Shown: positions 1-7,466 of the stretch, one piece after another
Position numbering within the stretch: position 1 is the first letter of the stretch
Layout of the letters: each line of letters begins with the position of its first letter
Origin: Gammaproteobacteria bacterium Gsub
GTDB lineage: Bacteria > Pseudomonadota > Gammaproteobacteria > PS1 > Pseudothioglobaceae
Assembly (NCBI GenBank): GCA_002007405.1
Contig: JYIN01000010.1
Span: 62,001 to 126,000 of the forward strand
DNA length: 64,000 nt
Reading direction: 5' to 3'
Notes under the pieces: generated by a model
Seen by the model: only the letters and a program-made list of their open reading frames with translations
What the model was told of the DNA's origin: nothing
Database searches by the model: none
Position numbers and translations under genes: made by a program

Positions 1-177
1 ATATTGTGCACTTGAAGACAAGAAAGGCATTTCTGAATCCCAACCCCCAAGCTTGGTTAAACCAGCACGAAAAAAGGCATCGGCTACATACAAACGCACA
101 AATAATTTGAAAATATCGTCTGTATATTTGTGTATCAAAATAAATATTTTATTGTATAAGTTTATGATTTTATTCAT
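1..177 (-). CDS. DoxX family membrane protein (partial, C-terminus outside window)
   Basis: The minus strand reads 59 codons from an ATG at 177 to the window edge. The visible part has a short amphipathic N-terminus and then a segment containing LYVADAFFRAGLTKLGGWD, typical of the first helix of DoxX proteins (small four-helix membrane proteins). The start overlaps the end of bufC by 8 nt, so it is the last visible gene of the bufferin operon. DoxX-type proteins often accompany bufferin and Hvf operons, which supports both the family call and the operon. Its role there is not settled; a redox or quinone-linked membrane function is usually proposed. The rest of the protein is not visible. Confidence 0.8.
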   Translation of the reverse strand, partial: MNKIINLYNKIFILIHKYTDDIFKLFVRLYVADAFFRAGLTKLGGWDSEMPFLSSSAQY

Positions 178-727
178 TTTTTTCCTTGTATTGTTGTTGG
201 GTTATTTTTTCTACTAACACTTGTGCACCTTGTTTGTAAATTTTTAAATAATCACCACCAGTAGATAAATCTAATTGTTCGCTATTTTCGTCAAGTTGCC
301 AAATTTTAATAATGGGGTAATTTGAGTGCATAAAAAATACCGCATTCAACGAAAAATAACAGGCCTCATACAAGGCTTCAAATTTTGCCACATCTGCAAG
401 ATAAGGGAGCGTCCGACAGTGGGGGCTATGGTCGATAAAATCTGCAAACTGATGTCCATAGTCGATAATATTACCAGTTTTTGAGGGATGAGTTTGGATA
501 AATTGCCTGCTTAGCATGTTAAAAAAATCCTCACCCACCAAGCGTTTAACACAACTATAACTATTGCCAAGTGCTTGTGTCAAACTGGCAAAATATTGAT
601 GATGGTAAATGTTCATTAAATCTGCGGCAGAAAAATTGGCATTACCGATATAATCCTGAGTGGTGCTAGGTTCTATCACATTTTGATAGAAGTTTTGTTG
701 CAGGTGTTTGAGGGTTTTATGTCTCAT
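170..727 (-). CDS. bufC: BufC/HvfC-type partner protein of an MNIO RiPP enzyme (DUF2063)
   Basis: The 185-aa protein has the DUF2063 N-terminal helical domain (LQQNFYQNVIEP near residues 9-20, then helices through about residue 100) and a short C-terminal part. Members of this family are partners of DUF692/MNIO enzymes and help present the precursor peptide. The gene begins inside the end of bufB (11-nt overlap), so the two are probably translationally coupled, and it runs into the doxX gene. Pfam once labelled the family putative DNA-binding; given this operon, a RiPP-partner role is far more likely. The product should be cytoplasmic, as no signal peptide or membrane segment is seen. Confidence 0.85.
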   Translation of the reverse strand: MRHKTLKHLQQNFYQNVIEPSTTQDYIGNANFSAADLMNIYHHQYFASLTQALGNSYSCVKRLVGEDFFNMLSRQFIQTHPSKTGNIIDYGHQFADFIDHSPHCRTLPYLADVAKFEALYEACYFSLNAVFFMHSNYPIIKIWQLDENSEQLDLSTGGDYLKIYKQGAQVLVEKITQQQYKEKNE

Positions 728-1532
728 CTAATAAAGTTTGTGCTTTGTTTGCCTCAGATAATAATACTGATAAATCAGGAATATCAGTGTCCCATTCAAT
801 CAAAGTTGGTTTATTACCGATTTTTTTTAGCGTGGTTTGATATAAATCCCACACTTTGTCAGCGACTTTTTGAGAATGGTCATCAATCAGAATAACACCT
901 TGTGGTAGTTTCTTTCGAGTATGCCCTGCCAAATGAATCTGTAACACATCATCAACATCAACATTGTTGATATAATCAGTGGCTTGATACCCATGATTAA
1001 AACAACTGACAAACACATTATTCACATCAAATAATAACCCGCAACCCGACAAACTCGGCAGAGCTGAGAAAAATTCCCATTCGGGAATATTAGACTCTCT
1101 AAAACGCAGATAAGAAGAAGGGTTTTCAAGCAGAATTTGACATCCCAAAAAATCTTGCACCTGTTTGATTTTATCTGCAAAATAATGCAAAGACTTAGTC
1201 GTATAAGGCATTGGCAATAAGTCATTTAGATAATTGCCGTCAATACTAGACCAGCTGAGGTGGTCAGAGACTAAATCTGGTTTAAAACGCACAATAGTAT
1301 CTTTTAAATTTTGTAAATGTTGGAGGTTAATTTTATCAGCCGAGCCTAACGAAAGCCCGATACAGTGCAGACTCAGAGGATAATTATCAGCAATTTTCTC
1401 CAGCTGATAAGTGGCAAGATTATCAAAGAAAAAATTCTCACTATGCACCTCAAACCAATTAACCGCTGGGCGGGTATCTAATACCTGTTGCAAGTGCAAA
1501 TGCCGAAGCCCAATGCCTGCACCTTTAATCAT
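717..1532 (-). CDS. bufB: MNIO family RiPP-modifying enzyme BufB (DUF692)
   Basis: This 271-aa TIM-barrel enzyme has the DUF692 pattern: EVHSENFF near residue 28, SDHLSW near 90, LENPSSYL near 137, FDVNNVF near 170, QIHLAGH near 199 and LIEWDTDIP near 248. The spaced His, Asp and Glu residues fit a multinuclear iron site. Characterised relatives oxidise cysteines in a precursor peptide, giving thiooxazole or oxazolone-thioamide groups that bind copper. Likely substrate: the BufA peptide encoded at 2149-2400, whose four core cysteines are the targets. The gene follows the rhodanese gene by 6 nt and overlaps bufC. The enzyme assignment is firm from the motifs; the exact modification is inferred from the family. 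Confidence 0.9.
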   Translation of the reverse strand: MIKGAGIGLRHLHLQQVLDTRPAVNWFEVHSENFFFDNLATYQLEKIADNYPLSLHCIGLSLGSADKINLQHLQNLKDTIVRFKPDLVSDHLSWSSIDGNYLNDLLPMPYTTKSLHYFADKIKQVQDFLGCQILLENPSSYLRFRESNIPEWEFFSALPSLSGCGLLFDVNNVFVSCFNHGYQATDYINNVDVDDVLQIHLAGHTRKKLPQGVILIDDHSQKVADKVWDLYQTTLKKIGNKPTLIEWDTDIPDLSVLLSEANKAQTLLDET

Positions 1533-1538
1533 TGGTTA

Positions 1539-1979
1539 TTACCAAAATTTATACCAAGGCTTACCACTGCCTGCAGGGATTTTTGTAGTCGCCAGCCCTT
1601 TATCGATCCAGCCATAATTGATGCCCCTATCCAGCTCAAAAATATTACTATATTGGGTTTTTTTATCCAAAAAACGACCAATGGTTTTAGTGCGATTTGC
1701 GTGGGCACAAACCAAAATAAACTCAGCTTCTTTATCAGGTACGATTTTTGCCAAATCAGCCAGCCATTTTTGGACATTATATTTGCCTTTAGTATCAAAA
1801 AAAGTCAATTTATGTGAGCCGGGAATAACACCATATTTTTGATATTCATCAGCCCTGCGCACATCAATAATTGCCACGCCTAATTTTTGTTTTGCTTGCA
1901 CTTGCCCAGCAGAAAGTGCCCTAAAATCGGCCATGACATGCAAACTAACGCCAAATAATGCCAGTATTATTATTCTCAT
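1539..1979 (-). CDS. Secreted rhodanese-domain protein in the bufferin operon
   Basis: A 146-aa protein with an N-terminal signal peptide (about residues 1-17) and a single rhodanese domain. IIDVRRADEYQ lies near residue 37, and the active loop reads C91-AHAN-R96-T, matching the C-x4-R pattern of catalytic rhodaneses. It should therefore be a periplasmic sulfurtransferase or thiol/persulfide-handling protein. It lies between the bufA terminator and bufB, 6 nt before bufB, and so appears to be part of the operon. A rhodanese is not a standard member of bufferin operons. In a sulfur oxidiser it could handle periplasmic sulfane sulfur or protect the bufferin thiol chemistry; that is inference. 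Confidence 0.8.
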   Translation of the reverse strand: MRIIILALFGVSLHVMADFRALSAGQVQAKQKLGVAIIDVRRADEYQKYGVIPGSHKLTFFDTKGKYNVQKWLADLAKIVPDKEAEFILVCAHANRTKTIGRFLDKKTQYSNIFELDRGINYGWIDKGLATTKIPAGSGKPWYKFW

Positions 1980-2070
1980 TTACCCACATAACTCGGATAT
2001 CCCACAATAATTGTTAAAATTTTACCTAAAGCCAACAATATTTTTTTTTCATTATTTACGCTACAAAAAA

Positions 2071-2111
2071 AATCACAATCAAGCAAAGAGGATGGGTGCT
2101 TGATTGTGATT
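2071..2111 (-). terminator. Intrinsic terminator/attenuator between bufA and the rhodanese gene
   Basis: A perfect 15-bp inverted repeat (arms 2071-2085 and 2097-2111, 11-nt loop) is followed, in the bufA transcription direction, by a run of seven T residues. This is a strong rho-independent terminator lying just after bufA and about 90 bp before the rhodanese-bufB-bufC-doxX genes. No clear second promoter is visible after it, so the downstream genes probably depend on partial read-through, which would give excess precursor peptide over enzyme. Confidence 0.85.
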
Positions 2112-2148
2112 TAAGTCGGGTGTTGTTAAAAAAAAACAGCAGTCGAAA

Positions 2149-2400
2149 CTAAGACGAGGTTAAACTGCCACCCACTAACTTACCACACAAACCTGCTGGC
2201 AAGGCAATAAAAGCGTCTTTTTGACCGTCAGTTTTTGAACTGCCAGCACAAGACGAGGTTTTGGTAGCACAATCATTTTGACCAGCTTTAACTACACCAT
2301 AACATTTTTCTTTAGCACCCGCAGCACTCGCTTCCATAGCGACAAAGTTAGATCCCAGTAGTGCTAAACTTGCCAAAGTTATTGTTTTCATTTTATTCAT
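2149..2400 (-). CDS. bufA: Bufferin-type RiPP precursor peptide (DUF2282)
   Basis: The start at 2400 is preferred over an upstream codon because AAGGAAAA lies at the right distance and a signal peptide follows at once. The 83-aa product has a signal peptide (residues 1-27, ending ASA-A) and a small core with Cys33, Cys44, Cys51 and Cys72, the four-cysteine layout of DUF2282 proteins. These are precursors of bufferins, exported peptides whose cysteines are modified by the MNIO enzyme and which sequester copper in the periplasm. The gene leads the operon, has its own strong terminator, and is divergent from an ECF sigma factor gene. Copper as the ligand is inferred from the family. Confidence 0.9.
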   Translation of the reverse strand: MNKMKTITLASLALLGSNFVAMEASAAGAKEKCYGVVKAGQNDCATKTSSCAGSSKTDGQKDAFIALPAGLCGKLVGGSLTSS

Positions 2401-2452
2401 TGTTTTTTCCTTATCAGTTAATAAAGCCATTACGAATGAATGACACTATACT

Positions 2453-2480
2453 ATACGGCATACATTACAAATAAGTTTCA
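2453..2480 (-). promoter_or_regulatory. Candidate ECF-type promoter for bufA
   Basis: On the minus strand, TGAAAC (2480-2475) is followed after 17 nt by CGTAT (2457-2453), resembling the general ECF sigma promoter form (GAAAC / CGTA). It lies about 50 bp before the bufA start and in the gap shared with the divergent ECF sigma gene. This fits control of bufA by the neighbouring sigma factor. The match was found by eye in one place only. Confidence 0.5.
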
Positions 2481-2484
2481 CAAA

Positions 2485-3033
2485 ATGCAAAAAGATATTA
2501 ATATCTATTTTAAAAAACTACAAAAAAACAAAAGTCAAAAAACCTTTAAAATTATATATGAGCTTTCAAAAGTGCAACTTTTTGGGGTCATTTTGCGTAT
2601 ATTAAAAAAGCCAGAATTAAGTGAGGATTGCTTGCAAGAGGTTTATGTGAAAATTTGGCATCAATCAAGCAGTTATTGTGAGAGTAAAGCCAGCGTTATG
2701 ACTTGGATGTCTCGTATTGCTAGAAATCATGCGATTGATTATGTGCGTAGGCGGGAATTACCCATTCAGGAGGATTTTGAATTATCCGTTATTAGTGACG
2801 AACAATTAGATTTGTTAGACAATGTAAATAACCAGCAAATTAATAAACAACTAAGCAAATGTTTGCAAAAACTCAAACCTGAAGTGATGAATATTTTATT
2901 CATGTCATACTTCAACGGACTGACTTATGACAACATTGCCCAAGTTTTAGAAATACCCCCAAGTACAATCAAGACTTGGGTGCGAAGGGCGATGCCAGTG
3001 CTTAAAAAATGTATGGAGGACAGCCATGAGTAA
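2485..3033 (+). CDS. ECF RNA polymerase sigma factor (SigK-like)
   Basis: From the ATG at 2485 the product is about 182 aa; an in-frame codon at 2440 is possible but would extend into the promoter region. Region 2 is visible (LSEDCLQEVYVKIWH, then MTWMSRIARNHAIDYVRRR), as is a region 4 helix-turn-helix near the C-terminus (YDNIAQVLEIPPSTIKTWVRR). The following gene encodes a membrane anti-sigma factor of RskA type, overlapping by 8 nt, so this is a SigK/RskA-type pair. It is divergent from bufA, and a candidate ECF promoter precedes bufA. It probably switches on the bufferin operon, and perhaps the YHS gene, in response to an envelope signal. The signal itself cannot be read from sequence. 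Confidence 0.9.
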   Translation: MQKDINIYFKKLQKNKSQKTFKIIYELSKVQLFGVILRILKKPELSEDCLQEVYVKIWHQSSSYCESKASVMTWMSRIARNHAIDYVRRRELPIQEDFELSVISDEQLDLLDNVNNQQINKQLSKCLQKLKPEVMNILFMSYFNGLTYDNIAQVLEIPPSTIKTWVRRAMPVLKKCMEDSHE

Positions 3034-3634
3034 TAATGACTTTATCGCCTTTGAATACGCATTAGGGTTGTTAGATAGGGAAGATAGGCAGGCGATTGAG
3101 AAAACCAACACATTTGAAAAAACACAAAAGCAGTGGCAACTGCATTTGAGTAAATTAAACACACAGGCGCCTTTGGATAAAAAATCCGCACAAAAAATCT
3201 GGGAAAAAATCAATACTCAAATCAAGCTCGAGAAAACCAATATCATCCAAAGTTGGGTGCAATCTTGGCGTTATTTGCTCGTTGGTTTTACTGGTTTTGC
3301 CCTGATTCTAGGTTTTGTTTTATTTAATCAAAAGAATGTTAATACTGAGCTGGGATGGGACATAAGCACTGATTTGTCCAAACAACAATTATTAATTACT
3401 AGAACCACGCACCAACATCTTGACCAAAATAAAGTTTGCGTTTTATGGGTAAAAAAAGAGGGTAGAATAGTGCGTATTGGGCTGATGCCTCAATTTGGTA
3501 AAAAGATATTCAATATCAGTGTAGAGGCGCATTCAATGATTAAAGGCGGGGAAATGATTATCTCATCTGAGGGTAGAGAAAATCAAGCATTAACCCCAAC
3601 TGTTATTGATTATCAACGAAAATGGAATATTTAA
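3026..3634 (+). CDS. Membrane anti-sigma factor, RskA-like
   Basis: A 202-aa protein. The N-terminal cytoplasmic domain (residues 1-80) starts FIAFEYALGLLDRED, like the sigma-binding helix of anti-sigma K factors. One membrane helix spans about residues 83-101. The C-terminal extracytoplasmic part carries an RskA-like pattern: LWVKKEGRIVRIGLMP and a later block on handling of substituents before the end. It should hold the sigma factor encoded just upstream at the inner membrane until a periplasmic signal releases it. There is no CHCC zinc-binding motif, so a direct thiol-redox sensor of ZAS type is unlikely. The overlap with the sigma gene suggests matched expression. Confidence 0.85.
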   Translation: MSNNDFIAFEYALGLLDREDRQAIEKTNTFEKTQKQWQLHLSKLNTQAPLDKKSAQKIWEKINTQIKLEKTNIIQSWVQSWRYLLVGFTGFALILGFVLFNQKNVNTELGWDISTDLSKQQLLITRTTHQHLDQNKVCVLWVKKEGRIVRIGLMPQFGKKIFNISVEAHSMIKGGEMIISSEGRENQALTPTVIDYQRKWNI

Positions 3635-3649
3635 AAAAAGGAGAAAAAC

Positions 3650-4126
3650 ATGAAGAAAATATTATTAATATTTGTATCTTTGTTTAGTTTGCAAGCCTTG
3701 TCATTAGATTTTGTCTATACTAAACATTCAATTTGGGGTAGTGGCAGTGAGGGCAATGAGTACGCCATTGAGGGCTATGATGCGGTAAATTATTTTACTG
3801 AAAATAAACCTGCCAAGGGTAGCCCTGATTTTGCATTTAAATATAAAAACAAAGAATGGCATTTTAAAAACCCCCAGAATTTGGCCCTGTTTAAAGCCGA
3901 CCCACAAAAATATGCCCCTCAATACGGTGGGCATTGTGCTTGGCGAATGGGTGTTGATGGTGTTGGCGTGTATGGCAGCGCTAAAATTTGGACGATTGTA
4001 GATGATAAACTCTATTTAAATTACAATCGGGAAGTGAATGATCGTTGGGTTAAAGATATTCCAGGCTTTATTAAAAAGGCTGACGGTTTTTGGTTAGGTA
4101 AAAATCAATTCAAATCCCTAAATTAA
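3650..4126 (+). CDS. Exported YHS-domain protein
   Basis: A 158-aa protein with a signal peptide (about 1-18) and a YHS domain (about residues 39-105): an AIEGYDAVNYF start, a K-W-x-F core and GGHCAWRMG at the end. YHS domains occur in copper-handling proteins and in many small exported proteins of marine gammaproteobacteria. It follows the anti-sigma gene by 15 nt behind an AAAAGGAG ribosome site, and is closed by a clear terminator. Its place in the same operon as the sigma pair, opposite the bufferin genes, suggests a shared metal or envelope stress role. Metal binding by this copy is not shown. Confidence 0.8.
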   Translation: MKKILLIFVSLFSLQALSLDFVYTKHSIWGSGSEGNEYAIEGYDAVNYFTENKPAKGSPDFAFKYKNKEWHFKNPQNLALFKADPQKYAPQYGGHCAWRMGVDGVGVYGSAKIWTIVDDKLYLNYNREVNDRWVKDIPGFIKKADGFWLGKNQFKSLN

Positions 4127-4141
4127 TCTAAAAATCAACTA

Positions 4142-4169
4142 AAAAAACCAGCATTTATGCTGGTTTTTT
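4142..4169. terminator. Bidirectional intrinsic terminator
   Basis: Arms 4142-4153 and 4158-4169 form a hairpin (core CCAGCA/TGCTGG, 4-nt loop) flanked by A and T runs, so it can act on both strands. It lies between the end of the YHS gene (+) and the end of the VTT membrane protein gene (-). Confidence 0.85.
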
Positions 4170-4171
4170 GC

Positions 4172-4729
4172 TTATAGAAAATAATCTGCTGATTCAATCA
4201 AATTTTTCCATAAGTAAATGTAAAACGCTGAGGTAATAGAAGTGCCAGCAACAATGCCAATAATAATATTTTTAAATTTAATCCCAATAATGGTTAAAAA
4301 ATAAATCAACACATTGATTGAAATTCCAGGAACAAAACACAGAGCAAAAATAATAGAGATTTCTTTGCTTTTAATTTTATGTTCATAATCAAGGATTTTT
4401 TGTGGCACATTAAAATTTATTTTGTTAGCAAAATTGTAAATAATCAAACAATAACAAACAATTGCCAATTCTAGAGCGAGATAGACTTGCCAAATTGAAA
4501 ACAAATATACCCCAGTAATAACAAAAGCTGTACCCGGAATTAAGGTTAATCCGCGGGTAATTAAAACGGTAATATAAACAATATAAGACCATAAAAAATA
4601 CTCATGGGTTAAGAACGATTTAATCATTTTTGGGCTTAGAAACCCTTCTTGCGAATAGGCATAAGTCAGCAGCCCAAGATTTGCTAAAATGAACAAATAG
4701 AAGATAAATTTTTTGTTAATATTGCTCAT
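4172..4729 (-). CDS. VTT/DedA-like membrane protein (SNARE-associated family)
   Basis: A 185-aa protein with about five hydrophobic segments. The RGLTLIPGTAF motif near residue 60 matches the re-entrant loop signature of VTT/DedA proteins, and a glycine-rich helix (FVPGISINVLIYFLTIIGIKF) lies near residues 130-155. Family members move or flip lipids or small substrates across the inner membrane. It starts inside the end of the upstream ATP-grasp gene (14-nt overlap), so it is the last gene of the cupin/ATP-grasp operon. Its job there could be export or lipid-linked transport of the operon product; that is inference. It ends just before a shared terminator. Confidence 0.7.
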   Translation of the reverse strand: MSNINKKFIFYLFILANLGLLTYAYSQEGFLSPKMIKSFLTHEYFLWSYIVYITVLITRGLTLIPGTAFVITGVYLFSIWQVYLALELAIVCYCLIIYNFANKINFNVPQKILDYEHKIKSKEISIIFALCFVPGISINVLIYFLTIIGIKFKNIIIGIVAGTSITSAFYIYLWKNLIESADYFL

Positions 4730-5615
4730 TATCAGTGAGTTTTATTTTATTGAGTTGGGTATAAAAATCAGATAAATCTTCAGATTTTCCGTATCTAGGC
4801 TTGTCGTGCATTTTAAGAAAAGGACGCGAATTTAGCTCTAAAAAAATGCAAGCTTGTTGGTCAAAATCAATCTCAATACCCTGCTTACAAATCATATCAA
4901 TACCCAAAATATTGGCATCAAAATAATTTAATATTCTTTGTAAATCCCGTTTGTTTTTTTTGCTCAACCTGTTTTTATCAATAATTTCTACGCTGGCACC
5001 TAATTTGAGTGAGATTTTATGGTGTAAATACACCCGATCTCCAGCATTGAGGACCGTGGATAAATTCATTTGTTGTTGTTTGAGGTGTTTTTTAATGCTT
5101 GAATTTTTAGGAATGGGATTGATAACCTGGGCGAGATTCATTTTTTTTCTCAGCCAATTTTCATCGTCAATCAGACTATCAATCGTATTGATGCCATCAC
5201 CAACAACAAAAGGAGGGTAACGCCTAAGTATTGACATAACGCCCAACTTAGTCATAACCACACGGTAATTTTTACCTAATAAATACTGTTCAATCACACT
5301 GACTGGCCAAAATTTTTTAACCCCGATACTGGCTGTGAATAATTGCCAAATATTTTGAATAGGAAAATATGCCCCCCTTGAAAACCCCCCTACATTCGGT
5401 TTAACAACCAGCGGAAAACCATATTTTTGGTAAAATCTAAATGCAACTAACGGATTAACAAAAGTGATGCCTTTAGCATAGGGTAGATTATTTTGGGCAA
5501 AAGCCAGCCTCGCTTGTGCTTTTGATCGGCAAGCACGACGCACTGTGAGTGGGTTATAATCACTACAGTTAGGCAAAAAAAAGTGGGATAAAAATCTATG
5601 GAATAAATGCACCAC
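4716..5615 (-). CDS. ATP-grasp ligase, cyanophycin synthetase/GshF-like
   Basis: A 299-aa protein read from a GTG start. It shows an ATP-grasp fold resembling the N-terminal ligase half of cyanophycin synthetase and the C-terminal half of bifunctional glutathione synthetase GshF: FPLVVKPNVGGFSRG near residue 67, VVGDGINTIDSLI near 137, LNAGDRVYLHHKISLKLGA near 190, and an ILGIDM then FLELNSRPFLKMHDKP block near 240-275, which supplies metal-binding acidic and Asn residues. Such enzymes join an amine to a carboxylate using ATP. It sits 3 nt after another ATP-grasp gene, with a cysteine-dioxygenase-like cupin two genes upstream. The substrate is unknown; an amino-acid-derived product is the reasonable guess. 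Confidence 0.75.
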   Translation of the reverse strand: MVHLFHRFLSHFFLPNCSDYNPLTVRRACRSKAQARLAFAQNNLPYAKGITFVNPLVAFRFYQKYGFPLVVKPNVGGFSRGAYFPIQNIWQLFTASIGVKKFWPVSVIEQYLLGKNYRVVMTKLGVMSILRRYPPFVVGDGINTIDSLIDDENWLRKKMNLAQVINPIPKNSSIKKHLKQQQMNLSTVLNAGDRVYLHHKISLKLGASVEIIDKNRLSKKNKRDLQRILNYFDANILGIDMICKQGIEIDFDQQACIFLELNSRPFLKMHDKPRYGKSEDLSDFYTQLNKIKLTDNEQY

Positions 5616-5618
5616 GAT

Positions 5619-6422
5619 TTAGATTTTTGATTGATAGTGCTTAATCACTTTTTTGAAAAACACCAAGCGATTAAAATATTGCTTAGGAATGGTGTTACTA
5701 ATCTTAACCAAATGATACATACTCTCTTTAATGAATTTATGTTTGGCTTTTTTATCCGTATCTTTATCTAACAAATTAATCGGAAATGGGGCAAATAAAT
5801 TCACCTCAATAATATGGAACACGCCTTGAATCAAATCTTTTTTGGAGTTTGCTCGTAGCCCAATTCGGGCAATACGAAAATTGGGCAATTCTTGCAAATG
5901 TTGTTGGATATTTTGCTTTTGGATAGTGGAAAAACCAGTGCTACAATCTTGATAATACACCGCTGGATTGTTAATATTATTAATCGGATACAGTTCTTTA
6001 GAATTATTGATTGCTTGTGTAATTGTGAAGGTAGTATATCGCTTAGGATAATTAACATCACGAATGTAGAAAATTTCATATTCTTGCGCCTCAGATGCTA
6101 CTTGTTGAACAATATAGGGGATTTTACTGTTGTTCTCGTTAAAAGCCAAAAATTCAGCCTTTGAATCAACCCTGATAATGCCGTTTGAATTTTGCCCCCA
6201 CTCTGGTTTTAAAAATACGGGGAATTGAGTGGGCAGATTGTTGCGATTAAAATAGACTTGTTCCAACCGCCATTTGATTGGGATATAACGATCTATATCA
6301 ATTTTAGAATAAAACCCTTTTTTCTTGTTATACCATTCGGCATTAATCTGAAAATAATACCAAGCAGGAATGCCTAAGCGTATTGACCAATAAATATAAT
6401 AAAAAATCAGCTTAAAGGTCAA
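5619..6422 (-). CDS. Second ATP-grasp-like protein of the cupin operon
   Basis: A 267-aa protein, apparently from a TTG start that overlaps the stop of the cupin gene (TTGA). FPVFLKPEWGQNSNGIIRV near residue 68 looks like the ATP-grasp nucleotide loop, and a later segment, FHIIEVNLFAPFPINLL near residue 205, resembles the metal-binding strand. The first 25 residues are hydrophobic and could lie against the membrane. It differs from its ATP-grasp neighbour, so two separate ligation steps or a heteromeric ligase are possible. The family beyond ATP-grasp is not recognised. Confidence 0.6.
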   Translation of the reverse strand: MTFKLIFYYIYWSIRLGIPAWYYFQINAEWYNKKKGFYSKIDIDRYIPIKWRLEQVYFNRNNLPTQFPVFLKPEWGQNSNGIIRVDSKAEFLAFNENNSKIPYIVQQVASEAQEYEIFYIRDVNYPKRYTTFTITQAINNSKELYPINNINNPAVYYQDCSTGFSTIQKQNIQQHLQELPNFRIARIGLRANSKKDLIQGVFHIIEVNLFAPFPINLLDKDTDKKAKHKFIKESMYHLVKISNTIPKQYFNRLVFFKKVIKHYQSKI

Positions 6423-6901
6423 AATCTTTCTCCCTTGTTCGGATCATCTGAATAAAAATGCAGGCTTAGGCTTTTTTCTTGAGTACTGATTTGGTGAATA
6501 TAATTATCCATTTTGCCTTTAATACCCTTATTGTATAGATATTCCCCCTCATTCAAGGCACTATTTTTAAGTTCTAAAAATGGGTCTTTAGCAAAGTTTT
6601 TATAATTTAGACGACCTCTAATAACATACATAAAAGAAAAATCTGGATGCCCATGAATAGGCGTTGTTGCGTTTTTATCCCAATTTAGTAAACCCAACCA
6701 ACAACTTTTATTATTGATAATAATATTTCTTGTATAACTGTATTGCTCGGTAGGCAAATTTTCTAAATTTAATGCTGGTATTAACATTTTTATTTGCTCA
6801 ATTGCCAGAGCACATTCTCCCTTGTATAGTAGCGCACACAACCTTTCAAAATCAAAATCTGTTGAGGTTGTATAATTATAATTTGTAATTTTTTTTAACA
6901 T
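6419..6901 (-). CDS. Cysteine dioxygenase-type thiol dioxygenase (cupin)
   Basis: The 160-aa protein matches the bacterial cysteine dioxygenase family. It has R58 in YTRN, the iron-binding pair H83-G-H85 in PIHGHPD, the third ligand H136, and the SLHFY block (H148, Y150) equivalent to the catalytic His-Tyr of cysteine dioxygenase. The position equal to the mammalian crosslinked cysteine is Phe90, so there is no Cys-Tyr crosslink. It should oxidise a small thiol (cysteine, 3-mercaptopropionate or a related compound) to a sulfinate. It is the first gene of an operon with two ATP-grasp proteins and a VTT protein, just downstream of an IS30 relic. The exact thiol is not certain. Confidence 0.8.
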   Translation of the reverse strand: MLKKITNYNYTTSTDFDFERLCALLYKGECALAIEQIKMLIPALNLENLPTEQYSYTRNIIINNKSCWLGLLNWDKNATTPIHGHPDFSFMYVIRGRLNYKNFAKDPFLELKNSALNEGEYLYNKGIKGKMDNYIHQISTQEKSLSLHFYSDDPNKGERF

Positions 6902-6904
6902 TTA

Positions 6905-7466
6905 GTAAACTCAACCTATAAGCAACACCACCACGGTTTAAAAAACAGTTCTTACCAGTCGAGTAAAAACCTCCAAAGGGTCTTTTATGCCCCAAACACT
7001 TTCTTAGGTCTATTATTCATTAAATTGAACACCCTAACCACTTCTTTTACATTCTATTGTCCAAACCTAATAGATTTTGGGCATAAACTGCCTTAATAAG
7101 CGATTAGGATTCTCATTTAATTCCCTCCCTCTCCTTCAATATCAGGCAGAAGCAATCTACTATACAATCTAATTTTGGGCTCTGCTGAAGTTAGTGCGGC
7201 AATTTTATCCGATTGACCCATCATATCTGTCCAGCCACCAACACGAAGATGACTATCTACACACTAGGTTGCTCATCTATCAACTTTATTGGTTAATTTG
7301 ATGGCTTTGTTTTTATCTTTTGTCTGCTACATGAGAGTCCGCGGGCTTTCTTGTATAGTTAAATGGGTATATTTTTGCATTATCATTTTATTAGTTGTCA
7401 GCTAGAAAAAGATGGTTGCTATCTCATTTGAGTGCACAAGAAGTGTTGCGACTAGGGTGTGGGTTC
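6905..7466 (-). mobile_element. Decayed IS30-family element (transposase relic)
   Basis: On the minus strand the region begins like an IS30 transposase (MQKYTHL from an ATG near 7378) and, after stops and rearranged sequence, holds ENPNRLLRQFMPK (around 7100-7060) and then, in another frame, VVRVFNLMNNRPKKVFGA (near 7045-6990). Both are C-terminal signatures of IS30 transposases. The edges near 6907 (AAACTCAACCTATAAGC) and 7445-7466 look like degenerate inverted ends. The element has several stops and frame changes and is certainly inactive. A second relic with both ends in common lies at 63416-63683. A central stretch (about 7120-7260) reads open without matching IS30 and may be a foreign insert. 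Confidence 0.75.

Noticed and set aside
7120-7260. Open stretch in the first IS30 relic reading VGGWTDMMGQSDKIAAL
   Set aside because: No start codon or stop-to-stop length beyond chance and no recognised family; kept only as a note within the mobile element.
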